In this document: piece after piece, positions 11,591 through 21,640 of the stretch
How the letters are laid out: each line of letters begins with the position of its first letter
Numbering within the stretch: the stretch's first letter is position 1
From: Chara braunii
Taxonomy: Eukaryota; Streptophyta; Charophyceae; Charales; Characeae
Length of the DNA: 64,000 nucleotides
Direction of reading: 5' to 3'
Assembly (NCBI GenBank): GCA_003427395.1
Contig: BFEA01000278.1
Coordinates: forward strand, 1,113,394 to 1,177,393
Notes under the pieces: generated by a model
Told to the model about the DNA's origin: nothing
Databases searched by the model: none
Seen by the model: only the letters and a program-made list of their open reading frames with translations
Translations under genes and position numbers: made by a program

Positions 11591-12290
11591 GTAGGCACGC
11601 CCATCCAGAGTTTGCCCACATGAGGAAGTGTGCTGAGATCCATACTTGTTAAACTGTATAAATGAGATCCCCAATGGTGAAGCGTGCTGAGATCCATACT
11701 TGTTAAAGTTCATACACAAATAACGATAGGCACGCTCGCCCATTCGGGAACCCTATGCGGAAGTGTGTTGGGATCCTTACTTGTTAAACTTCAAGTTCAT
11801 AAATGAGATGAGCAAGGTGTCATGATTGCATCATGGCTGGATAATATAATTTTTTAGGTTAGCCCAAAGTTGTACAAGCATGTCCATCCTCTCGCCTAAG
11901 ACGGTTCTTTGGATTTGCGACGAGATCCGGGGTAAGTCTTCTTCAGAGGACGTGGGGCAACGATAGGCGCGCCCATCCGAGAAGCCTATTGTGGAAGCGT
12001 GTTGGGATCCATACTTGTTCAAAAAGGTGTTTATAAATGTGATGAACAAGGTGACATAACTGAATCCTTGTTGGATAATACATCTCTTCAGGTTATCCCT
12101 AAGTTGTGCAGACATGTCAATCATCTCGCTCGAGACGGTTGTTTGGATGTTGTTGAGGTCCGGACTTCTTTAGAATACTTAGTTTAAGGATGGACACGCC
12201 CATCATCTCGCCCAATACGCGGAAGTGTGCTGAGATTCTCACTTGTTTACACTTGTGCTGAGCAAGGTGTCATGATTGTATCCTAATTTG
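11591..12290. repeat. Degenerate tandem repeat, unit about 230-237 bp
   Basis: A landmark word (GATAGGCACGCCCATC, then GGAAGTGTGTTGGGATCC and TACTTGTTAAAC) recurs at 11591, 11725, 11962 and 12188. The last two intervals are 237 and 226 bp. The first unit is shortened, and an extra partial landmark lies at 11677. Within full units, a GATGAGCAAGGTGTCATGATTG word also recurs (about 11810, 12040, 12257). It is a short satellite-like array without a conserved open frame. Confidence 0.75.
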
Positions 12291-13088
12291 ACATGTTTGC
12301 TTTCAGCAATGTGTCATTGGAAATTTCAAGTAATGTAAAAGTTACAGTAGCAGTTGAAGTACAAGCGGTTAATTTTGACATACAAGTTGTTTTTCTGCGA
12401 CAACACCTGTCATATTACATAAGAACTTCAAATGTTGCTTATTATGTGATCAAATTCGCACTTTAATTGACCATTAACAAAATGTTTGGACACGAACGCA
12501 AAGTTGCTAGTTACATGTAAGTCATGCGGTCACAAATATGTGATTTTATGCGCACACAAGAGACGTGATGTCATTGATCTTTGAATCTTCGCATAATGAA
12601 CCTCAAACTCACACACTCGCCGAGATTTGTCTTTCATTCACACACCAATTTGTCATGTTGCACTACACAAACTAATATTATTCAAGGTTAATTCTACGTA
12701 CAACTTCGGTTGACATGAACACAATTTTGAACAAGGAATGCAATGCAACGAATTTAATAGCACGAGAGACGAGTGAGACCTGACTCAGATTCCAAAGTCA
12801 ACACGTGACGCGAGACTGGCAGTGAGCATTCCAAAGACAACTCAAACTCAAAACGATAAAAGAAAGCAATGTCGCTGTGAAAGCGACAGTTGAATAATGT
12901 CGAGATTATCGAAATATAATCAGTAAGTAATGAAAATTTTTCAAACCAAAGTTTCTAAATCAATCGAATCCATCAAAGACAACGGCGTTCCAAGACACAT
13001 GATGCCAATTGTCGTCTAATATCCAGAATATCTTTACAAGAGAACCTGAAAGGTGGCCGATCACCACGTTGCAACAATGTCGCAAACA
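12291..13088. other. AT-rich stretch without a gene
   Basis: I see no coding relic. On the minus strand this is the DNA immediately downstream of the Ulp1-like relic. It may hold the eroded 3' end of that gene, but I cannot read it. Confidence 0.35.
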
Positions 13089-13757
13089 TCAACATAAACA
13101 CCCGCAACTAGCTTCATCTACTTGTCTTGAAACTCCTTCCACCAGAACATTTGTTGCTACCGACCTCCAACTGCTACACGACCGGCTATGTAATGTCCGA
13201 CGTTCCAAATAATGTACAATCAAATCGAAAACACTAAGATAAAAACTCGAATCAACTATAATGTGAGGAAAAAAATCAAAAATTTCGAGGACATCATCTC
13301 TTAAGTTGATGGAAAGGAGGATCCAGTGATCGTTATCTTTGTGGACAAGAACAAAGATAATATCATATCGAAGCAGATCCACGTTTGTAGCTCACCTTTC
13401 TACCCCACCGTATCCTTGAAGTTGCAGTTTAGTGGAGAAGAACGAATTAAAGTTGAAGACTTCAAGGCCCGACGGGATATCACTTATCGCACATGCGGTC
13501 GACCCCAACAGCGTCATGTAAAAATTGACCACCTCTTCATTCACTCTGCCGTTGATATGCAAGAGGGTGAGAAGATCTTTTGCCGCAATTCGCAACTGAC
13601 CGCCAACGAGGATAGAGAGAACAGTGTGAGATGGCACCGAGCGTCGTCCAATGTCGTCCAAAACCCACAAGCTGCTAGGCGCAGTCGCTGCAACGAATCT
13701 TCCCCCGCGTGTTCCACACGTTGTGGCCCGCATTGCACAACATCGAGCAAAGGACAC
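13089..13757 (-). pseudogene. Ulp1/SENP-type cysteine protease relic (peptidase family C48)
   Basis: Ulp1-family enzymes process SUMO precursors and remove SUMO from proteins. The family hallmarks occur in order. The substrate-groove segment reads INGRVNEEVVNFYMTLL (usual form: WLNDEVINFY.LL). Next comes FNFNSFFSTKL (usual FNSFFYTKL), then IIFVLVHKDNDHWILLSINL with the catalytic His. EIFDFF carries the catalytic Asp, and QVDEASCG carries the oxyanion Gln and catalytic Cys. The full triad is visible. However, a TGA at 13394-13392 lies exactly where the family has Trp (GGVER-W), and another TGA at 13091-13089 ends the frame four codons after the Cys. No start codon can be assigned with confidence. 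It lies downstream of, and on the same strand as, the long minus-strand protein ending near 14768. Ulp1-like genes are known cargo of plant Mutator-like and CACTA transposons, so a mobile-element origin is likely. Confidence 0.8.
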
Positions 13758-13820
13758 GTGGGGTAGTGAGAAATAGACAGTCTAAGCATTGTCCTTCATT
13801 GCACGATGCTTTGCTAAGTA

Positions 13821-14600
13821 TTATTCATATATGGCCTGACCCCTATTCATAAATTGCAAATATGTACTTTTCTCTGGGGGCAGAAGGGAAAGACACTCCT
13901 CAATGGCAATTGCATGCTCTTTCTTCCCGATCTCGACATCAACCCCTGATGCATTTAACATATCCTTGTGTTTTGTCGTCAACCCGGGGGCTTTCTGCAA
14001 TATGTGTTCCGGATATTTCGAGGACCTCAGTGCTCGAGACGATCCTACCCCTGTACAACCAAAGAAAGACCAAATGGAAAATGAATACACATTACCCAAC
14101 ACGAGTCCGACGAAAGTGACAATGTAAAAGAATCATATAACCCACAAGACGCAGAACCTCTCCAATTCTAAAAGTCCGAATTTGCATGGCCATATGCACG
14201 GAGTTGTGTGTGTCACTGGAGAACAATAGGGCAAGCGCAATCGAGTTTGAGACCTCGACCTTAACAAAGGAAAACAACAACAAGCCACAAAAGCGAAACG
14301 CTAACATTCCCCGAAGTTCGGATTCCGACAGACTTTTTCCTATGGCAAGCGTACAAAGTCTAACCATCTCACGCATTGACATAGGAAGTGCGGATTACGG
14401 CGGACTTAAGCCACGACTCTGTGCGTGAAGAGAAAAACCGTCATTCAATTGAGTTGGTCATGTTCTTAGCCGGGGAGCGCGTACGACGCGGCGTTCATCA
14501 CTGCTTACGCAGGCAAGCCCAGCACGTCGAGAGCTTGAGTGCCGACCCTAGATCTTTTCGAGGACGTGACAAGTTGTCGGCCCCCGAGATCGCCCTCCCG
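13821..14600 (-). other. Linker between the two relics of the minus-strand module
   Basis: Short minus-strand frames overlap here (about 14382-14092 and 14102-13821). The lower one ends in a plausible protein-like stretch (LSLLPPEKSTYLQF) but matches no family I know. Around 14500-14600, ALDVLGLPA followed by a stop and AVMNAASYALPG looks like coding sequence interrupted at a former Gln codon. The region is probably the eroded continuation of the long upstream protein or a 5' part of the protease gene. Confidence 0.35.
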
Positions 14601-14767
14601 GCCACTGGCTAAGGTGGCGGTTAATATCGGAGAGGTGGGTGGTGAGAAAATGGTGGCATAGGGTACGGAAGGTGTGACGTTGTAACGGTCGTCCTGGACA
14701 GGCGCTGCAGACCGTTGCCCGGTCACCTGCTCGTCGCCGAGTATCCTATCGATAACTTCAACGATGC

Positions 14768-17399
14768 TCAATTGTTGACTTCGTTGAGCGGGCTCACAAC
14801 AACGGAAACCTCATGGCAGCGGTGTTGGAGATCGACTGCAGCCGTCAGCGGTTGAACCTCATAATCTTCAGGGTCTGCTGACAGGTCACTGACCACCTGC
14901 GTCTCCATCTCCATTGTCGTCGCATCGTCGTCGACATCAAACCCCAGATGACCTGCATAAAGCTACCCGAACGAGTCAGACGACTCCTCACAGTAGGCAT
15001 CCTCCTCATTGCCCAACCGTTTGTCGCCTTAGCCGCAGCGTCACCTTCCGACAGTCACAAGTATTCTCCCGCAAATCGTCACCTTTGAAGAGAACGTGCA
15101 TGCGGTTGTCAGCCGAGTACAAGTTGTTCCCCACTGGAAAACGTTTCTTCTGCTGCGTCCTCCTGACCCACTTGCCTGCCATTGCCTTCACAACGGGCAG
15201 ATGGCGCAGGTCGGTCATGAAGGAGTAGTCCCACCGCAGAGGGACGAAAGCGACGACCGTCCGGTGTGACGGAAACAATTGCTCGAGGAGGGAATTCAAA
15301 CTCTCAATAGCTTCCGGCGTCCACTGTTTGAAGTCCACCGGATCGCGCAGATCGAGAACGCACGTATGGCATTTGGTGGTCCCAACCGCTTTCTCCAACT
15401 TCGTGACCCTCATCTGCGCCTCCAGAGGGTCAACGCTGAACGGGGCAATCGATGTCATGTCCCCCGAGTCTTTCCACAGAACATGCACCACGCCTTCGGC
15501 AAGCGCGACCTCCATACTCTTCGCCCTACTGTCGGTCAACACGGAGAGGACCTTGTTCTTCCATTCGGCGGATAACTTCTTGTTGAGGGCGAGTTTTTCC
15601 GTCGCCTTGATCATTTTGACATCCTCGCACCCTATGTACGGCGGGCAGTCCTTGAACAGCGAGGCGTCACTGACGAGCTTCCTGCTTCCGTCCCACAACG
15701 CGGGATCCATTCCCTGCTTCTCGAACTCCACCAAAATCGCCTCGCGCTTCTTCAGGAAGGGATACGCACGTGTACAGTCCGTATCCGCCCGGTTCTCGTG
15801 CATAAATTGGTAGTAGTTCCACAATCGCACCAAGATGAGGTCGCACTTCAGCAGGTGCACTGCTTCCTGCACTCCCAGCTTCCCTTGCTTCGCCAATGAA
15901 GCGGAGCCTGTCTGCACCCACAAAACCTTGCAGTTGAGGACCTTCTAGAGCAACCGACATTTCTCGTTGTCGGTAAGGGCTTCCATGCTCTTCGAGCAAT
16001 GCGGATCCGGCTTGGTGACTTGGACAAATGTCGGTAAGGGCTTCCATGCTTCCATGCTCTTCTTTTGGGGCGCCTCGACGGGGACGTTGTAGACGATCTC
16101 CTTTTGCCCCAACTTCTCGTTTTTGATGTGGCTAACGCCGGGCCTGACGTCCTTCACTTTCCTTTTCTTTGTGATCCACTTCGCCCCCTCAGGTGTCAGA
16201 AGTCTCCCCGTCTCCCATTTCTTGAAGAATTCCATACCCAGTTCCCACGCGCTTTTTCCAGCCATCACCAGTGGAAAATAAGAGCGAAGGGCAGCGTTCT
16301 GGTTCTTAATATTGTCCTCGCCTTTCTCATCAACGAGAATCCACAAGTGGTTGTAAGGCGTCTTGTGAAGTGCATGCGCACAGAACTCACGCCATTTCTG
16401 CACATGAGCTTGTTTTCCATTGGGGTTCCCCATAACAGCCTTTGGGAAACCCTTTTCCTTCCACAGCCACCGAATGTCCTTCATTGATAGTTTCAACTGT
16501 CTTGGAGGCGCCTTCAAGTCCTTCTTGTTGTCCTCCGAGCTGACCAGAAAATACCCTTCGAACTCCTCGTCCGAGAAGTAAACCATACTTGCAGGCCACC
16601 TCTCGAAGTTGTATCTCAATGCGACGTCGGTGTCGAGCAGCGCCTTGGCTGCAGCCGCGTTGTGCTTCCAGTCCTCTGGCTTCAGACGATCCGCCCGTAC
16701 GCCCGGCTTCGGTTTCTCCCGCTCGAGTGGCGCCAGCTTAAGGGTAAGCAACTCGTACGTCTTCTCGGCTTGCGAGAAGGTCATCCTCATCGCGTCAATG
16801 ATGAGCTGTGTGTGCACGGGATCCAACGACCGTTGGTTGTACGACGCTTCCCACTCACCGATCTCGACGACCCGCGACGGGCTAATGAAGAACTCTCGCT
16901 TTGTCCTCACACTGTCTTTCCATTCGAGGAAGTACGTGGCGTTGATGTCAATGGGACCCTTCGCCTCGAGAGCACCCGACTGAGGCTGTTTCTGCACCGA
17001 CGTCGGGCGTTTCCGACCCGATGTGCCCTCCTGCCCCTCAACTCCCTTCCTTTCCCCCCCCGTCGTCTGGGGGGTCCTTGCCGTATATTTCTTTGCCAAA
17101 CCCGCACCCTCTTTCTGAGGACCTCCCCTTCTCTTATGCGCAGGCTGCTGTACACCTTCCTCATCCCCCCCGGTTGACGTCGACGGCCGGTCGAGAACCG
17201 GGGTGTGTCCTTCCACCCCAGGAATACTCAGGACAGACCGGTCTCCCCGCCTAAGTGGCGAAGGCCGCGTCTGCTCCTGTGCTTCGTCGTCGCTATCGTC
17301 GAAGCAACCACGGACCTCGCTCCGATGGAGTTGGGAAGAAGGACGGAACCCAAATCTCCCCCTTCCATGGGAGCACCGCTGGATTCGAAGCCGGTGCAC
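14768..17399 (-). pseudogene. Long unrecognised protein with a possible ParB-like segment, broken
   Basis: One frame runs from 17399 to 15006, interrupted once by TAG at 15947-15945 (LL*KVLNCKVLW, probably a former Glu). A frameshift near 15010 moves coding to another frame (KRLGNEEDAYCEESSDSFG), which carries on with one more stop to 14768, giving roughly 870 codons. The first ~150 residues are polar and low-complexity (KRRGGPQKEGAG, GGERKGVEGQEG). Around residues 165-230, SPSRVVEIGEWEASYNQRSL followed by DPVHTQLIIDAM resembles the start of ParB/Srx-fold domains (R..D..H...L..SM). The rest, with WPASMVYFSDEEFEGYFLV, VLDLRDPVDF and a basic GKWVRRTQQKKRFPVG, fits no family I can name; a degenerate methyltransferase is one thought. 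A short duplicated segment (about 15968-15993 and 16029-16060) lies just before the TAG. The Ulp1-like relic follows downstream on the same strand. Confidence 0.6.
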
Positions 17400-17581
17400 A
17401 TCTGAAGAGGCTGCGACAACTCATGGTCGCCTTGAACGTGGGAGGGTTCCTCCAGGTCGATGTTCCTCTGCTCCACCAAGTCAAAAAACTCCCTTGCCGA
17501 AACAACACCTCCTACTGCGAGATCTTGGTAGAAAGTGGTCTTCACAACCCCCGCCCCAAGCCCCTGGAACCTATGTGACAC
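17228..17581 (-). pseudogene. Possible N-terminal part of the long minus-strand protein
   Basis: In a different frame from the main protein, this 117-codon stretch is protein-like (VVKTTFYQDLAVGGVVSARE, FFDLVEQRNIDLEEP). It overlaps the main frame's low-complexity start. A frameshift between about 17300 and 17400 would join them, and an acceptor-like TTCCAG precedes GGGCTTGGG near 17565. It may therefore be an exon edge. The link is an inference from adjacency. Confidence 0.4.
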
Positions 17582-17847
17582 CCGCGGCCTAGGCCGCGGG
17601 CATTTCGGCCGCTGCGGCCGAGATTCTCCGCCTCAGCCGCGGCCAATGAGGCCCAGTCTGCGGCCCGGTTTTTCAATATTTTTTTTCTCCCCCTAAAAAT
17701 ACGTAAAAAAAAAATACAAAAATATGGGGGTGTAGGGCTTGAAAAACCATACACTCCTATATTTTGTTTTTAAGAATCCAACTTTGTTTAAAATTTTTAA
17801 AAAATAAAAAATTACATAGATTTAAAAAAAAAAAAAAAAAAAAAAAA
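17582..17847. repeat. GC-rich palindromic block and A-rich run before the gap
   Basis: CCGCGGCCTAGGCCGCGG (17582-17599) is a perfect palindrome. More GGCCGC words follow to about 17665, then AT-rich DNA ending in a run of A at the edge of the gap. Similar GC-rich words (GCGGCCGCGGCCTAGG) reappear beyond the gap at about 18999-19014, next to GTGCCAC, which resembles GTGACAC at 17575-17581. Confidence 0.5.
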
Positions 17848-18576
17848 NNNNNNNNNNNNNNNNNNNNNNNNNNNNNNNNNNNNNNNNNNNNNNNNNNNNN
17901 NNNNNNNNNNNNNNNNNNNNNNNNNNNNNNNNNNNNNNNNNNNNNNNNNNNNNNNNNNNNNNNNNNNNNNNNNNNNNNNNNNNNNNNNNNNNNNNNNNNN
18001 NNNNNNNNNNNNNNNNNNNNNNNNNNNNNNNNNNNNNNNNNNNNNNNNNNNNNNNNNNNNNNNNNNNNNNNNNNNNNNNNNNNNNNNNNNNNNNNNNNNN
18101 NNNNNNNNNNNNNNNNNNNNNNNNNNNNNNNNNNNNNNNNNNNNNNNNNNNNNNNNNNNNNNNNNNNNNNNNNNNNNNNNNNNNNNNNNNNNNNNNNNNN
18201 NNNNNNNNNNNNNNNNNNNNNNNNNNNNNNNNNNNNNNNNNNNNNNNNNNNNNNNNNNNNNNNNNNNNNNNNNNNNNNNNNNNNNNNNNNNNNNNNNNNN
18301 NNNNNNNNNNNNNNNNNNNNNNNNNNNNNNNNNNNNNNNNNNNNNNNNNNNNNNNNNNNNNNNNNNNNNNNNNNNNNNNNNNNNNNNNNNNNNNNNNNNN
18401 NNNNNNNNNNNNNNNNNNNNNNNNNNNNNNNNNNNNNNNNNNNNNNNNNNNNNNNNNNNNNNNNNNNNNNNNNNNNNNNNNNNNNNNNNNNNNNNNNNNN
18501 NNNNNNNNNNNNNNNNNNNNNNNNNNNNNNNNNNNNNNNNNNNNNNNNNNNNNNNNNNNNNNNNNNNNNNNNNNNN
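17848..18576. other. Assembly gap (729 N)
   Basis: The run of N is flanked by a poly-A tract on the left and a G-rich run leading into a tetranucleotide tract on the right. The gap probably marks simple-sequence DNA that could not be assembled. Frames running through the N are meaningless. Confidence 0.99.
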
Positions 18577-18604
18577 GGGGAGGGGGGGAGGGATGGGCGA
18601 CCCT

Positions 18605-18775
18605 CCCCCAACCAACCAACCAATCAATCAATCAATCATTCAATCAATCAATCAATCAATCAATCACTCAATCAATCAATCAATCAAAAAAAATAAATCA
18701 ATCGATCGATCAATCAATCAATCAATCAATCATTTAATCAATCAATCAATCAATCAATCAATTAATCAATCAAAT
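18605..18775. repeat. (AATC)n tetranucleotide microsatellite
   Basis: About 40 units of CAAT/AATC occur with scattered variants (CATT, CACT, CGAT) and a short A-rich interruption near 18686. The Asn-Gln-Ser frames it opens are not genes. Confidence 0.95.
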
Positions 18776-18968
18776 TTATTTTTTCTATGTTTTTAATTTT
18801 TTTTTAACATATCAAAAATCACCCCCCCCCCCCTTAAATTTTTGATTTTTTTTTTTTTTTGCATAGGCCTGCAGCGGCCGACGTGCGCAGGCCACCCGCG
18901 TGCGCGGATTTTGAGGGCGCGCGCCCGACTGCGCGTGGCGCAGCCGCCCGCGGACTCGGCCGCGCGGC

Positions 18969-19400
18969 CTAGGATCCTGGTCGAGGACTCGGATCCTGCG
19001 GCCGCGGCCTAGGGTGCCACGTAGCCTGGAACAGGTCGAAAGACAAAACCGCCCCTTTGGAATTGGGAACAACGTGGCCCTTTGAACCGTAAATAGTGTG
19101 CAGCTTAAAATGTTGCGTGTTTTCTTTTTTAGCAGGGTGCCATCCGACCACCGCCCCAAGAACTCTACGCCTTTTTTTGTCTTCGAGGAATATAACAGGA
19201 CCGCACGGAGGTTTGGTCGGTTGGGACTCATCCCCGCAGCACCAATCGACGAACCATTTGGTATGCACATGATAGGACCACGATTTGGAGGTCCGTGATT
19301 CCCTCCCCGAGGTACCGGTCGGCTGCTCCTTGCCCCTTGACGTCGACATTGTGTCTTCATTCGTCCAAGAGACCAAAACAACCCAACACACGGAAGACAT
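18969..19400 (-). other. Unrecognised open frame, possible upstream exon of the minus-strand module
   Basis: From the internal Met near 19347 the frame begins MSTSRGKEQPTGTSGRES and continues through KWFVDWCCGDESQPTKPP and VIFLEDKKRRRVLGAVVGW to LFQATWHP at about 19011. There it enters the GC-rich block. The composition looks like real protein up to that point and like nonsense beyond it. The break coincides with the GC-rich border of the gap, so it could be the first exon of the gene whose main part starts near 17580, with the gap region as intron or insertion. I do not recognise a domain. Confidence 0.35.
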
Positions 19401-19984
19401 AAATTACCCACCCCAGTATAGACCTTTGTTTTTCGCAGACCCACACGTCACGCACCACAATAGCACATCAACGGTATCGGCACCCAAATCAACATAGAAA
19501 AGAGGCATCTGTATGAAGTTCGGATCTCGGCGAACTAAACCAATTTGCCAACAATTGGCGCGGGCTGATAACGGCATGCGATGAAAAAGAGAGTGAGATG
19601 GTTTGTTGACTGCTGGACTCTGCAGTTCACACGCCCTGACCCAACAAGAAGGCACACCAAACTCGTACCAACAACGCACAAACATGACAATGGACTGCAC
19701 GAACATACGACAAGTTCGCCGACATCAGCACGTCTTCACATCCTGCTCAGGCTTGTGCGAAATCCGGAGACGGGCGAACTAGACGAAATCGGCGGCAGTT
19801 CTTCACATCTTGTTCACACACACCGAGTCTGCCAGTATCCAAACTTGTTCACATCCGTCTTTAGCCTTCATGTGAAGTTCGGATGCTGGTGAACTCGATG
19901 AATTCGCCGGGCAACATCATAGACGGATAACGACGTGCGACCGTCACTCTCCGCCTCTCTGACCCCCAGCCCCCAGTACAAGGT

Positions 19985-20740
19985 CCACCAAACTCGGCCC
20001 AGTTGCGTTTGAGCATCGCGAACGACTGGCCGAACAACTGATAACCTGCAAGAACTGGAGGGGAATTTGGTTTGTGGAGTGCGAAACTCTGCTCAAAACA
20101 GATCCAGATCCAACAAGAAGGCCAACCGAACTCGCCCCAGTTGCGTTTGAGCATCGCAAACGACTGCTCGAACAACTGATAACTTGCGGGAACTGGGGGG
20201 GAATTCTGTTTGTGGAGTGCGAAACTCTGCTCGAAACAGATCCAGATCCAACAAGAAGGCCAACCAAACTCGCCCCAGTTTCGTTTGAGCATCGCGAACG
20301 ACTGCCCGAACAACTGATAACCTGCGGGAACTGAAGGGGAATTATGTTTGTGGAGTGCGAAACTCTACTCAAAACAGATCCACATCCAACAAGAAGGTCA
20401 ACCAAACTCGCCCCGGTTGTGTTTGAGCATCGGGAATGACTGCGCGAACAACTGATAACCTACAGGAACTGGAGGAGAATCCTGTTTGTGGAGTGCAAAA
20501 CTCTGCTCGAAACAGATCTTGATCCAACAAGAAGGCCCACGAAACTCGCCCCAGTTGCGTTTGAGCATCGCGAACGACTGCCCGAACAACTGATAACCTG
20601 TGGGAACTGGAGAGGAATTATGTTTGTGGAGTGCGAAACTCTGCTCAAAACAGATCCAGATCCAACAAGAAGGTCCACCAAACTCGCCCCAGTTGCGTTT
20701 GAGCATCACGAAAGACTGCCCGAACAACTGATCACCAAGG
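19985..20740. repeat. 138-bp tandem repeat, about 5.5 copies
   Basis: The word CTGATAACCTGC.GGAACTGG recurs with its ATAAC at 20041, 20179, 20317, 20455 and 20593, and as ATCACC at 20731. Every interval is exactly 138 bp. The unit is 46 codons long, so frames run through the array. On the minus strand each unit reads QLFGQSFAMLKRNWGEFG and CWIWICFEQSFALHK. One unit carries TGA (20400-20398) where the others have the TGG of FGWPS. Neither a start nor known homology supports a real protein. Confidence 0.9.
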
Positions 20741-21159
20741 TCCCCTAAGAGTGTTTTTGGCAGTCCACAAAGATAACCGCCGACTGTTTGGCACTTCTTG
20801 TAGGTGGTCGGGCGACAAACACGTCCGGACTGAAGCTGTTCGGCACCCCGGCGTCTGCTCTATTGGCGAGACAAAAATTTGTGAAGTCCGGATTCTGGCG
20901 GACTTAGATTGTCGGCCTGTGGAACGGGAATCGCAGGGTGGCACTGTTCGAAGTCGAGCCGCCCCGGCAACGGAACCGAAGCCAAAGTCCGTCGTTGTCA
21001 GAGTACACCCGCCAAGCAGTACACCTTTGTGGCCCGAACTTTACATGTTCACTACCATTGGCAACGGATGAAGTTCGGATGCCGACAGACTTGTTAGTAT
21101 TCGTGGTGGCTCGTCAACAATTATCCCTTCTCACCAGTATTTGAAGTTCGGATGCCAGC

Positions 21160-21345
21160 GAACTTCGTGTTTCCACACAACCACCGCTGCAACTAGGGTC
21201 TTCCTGGTCCAGCATGGAGGGGGGGAACAATACAAGTTCACCGACATCCGAACTTCACGTTTTTTGTGCGGGGGTTGACCGAAAAAGTCCGCCCGCAGCC
21301 GAACTTCCATGACTGTCCTACTCTGCATCCGAACTTCGATGATTG
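21160..21345 (-). repeat. Inverted copy of the 272-bp unit
   Basis: Read on the minus strand, this carries the same succession as 21641-22184. It has GGCCAATCAT..GAAGTTCGGATGCAGAGTAGG, then the GCGGGCGGACTT dyad, CCCCGCA, the dyad with GTCGGTGAACTT, CCATGCTGGACCAGGAAGAC and GTGTGGAAAC. It lies in opposite orientation to the two direct copies, so a long hairpin is possible. Confidence 0.75.
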
Positions 21346-21640
21346 GCCTGCTATGCTGCTAAACAGTTGCCGACCTCGATATCCGAACTAGAATCATTGC
21401 CTAAACATTGCGGAACGTGCGACAAGGGTGCAGGCTAACTCGATGAATTGGATGGTTGTGGACCTGATGTTCTTTTGCATCAGAGCCTCAAGTATTGTCG
21501 ATCTGGGGCAAGTGTGGTAGTCCGCCGGCATCCGAACTATTAGACTGCACCCTTGCCTCTCCAGTTGCAATGTTTAGAAACGATTCAAGTTCAGATACCG
21601 GTGAACGACAACACTCCAACAACGATGGAGGCCAATCATT

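Noticed and set aside
13009-14612. Plus-strand open frames opposite the protease relic
   Set aside because: They are shadows of the minus-strand coding sequence, which has clear family motifs.
15006-15470. A DNA adenine methyltransferase domain in the long minus-strand protein
   Set aside because: VLDLRDPVDF recalls such folds, but no DPPY-type or SAM-binding motif is visible.
17757-18696. Long open frames of about 270-310 codons on both strands
   Set aside because: They consist of translated N from the assembly gap plus simple repeats.
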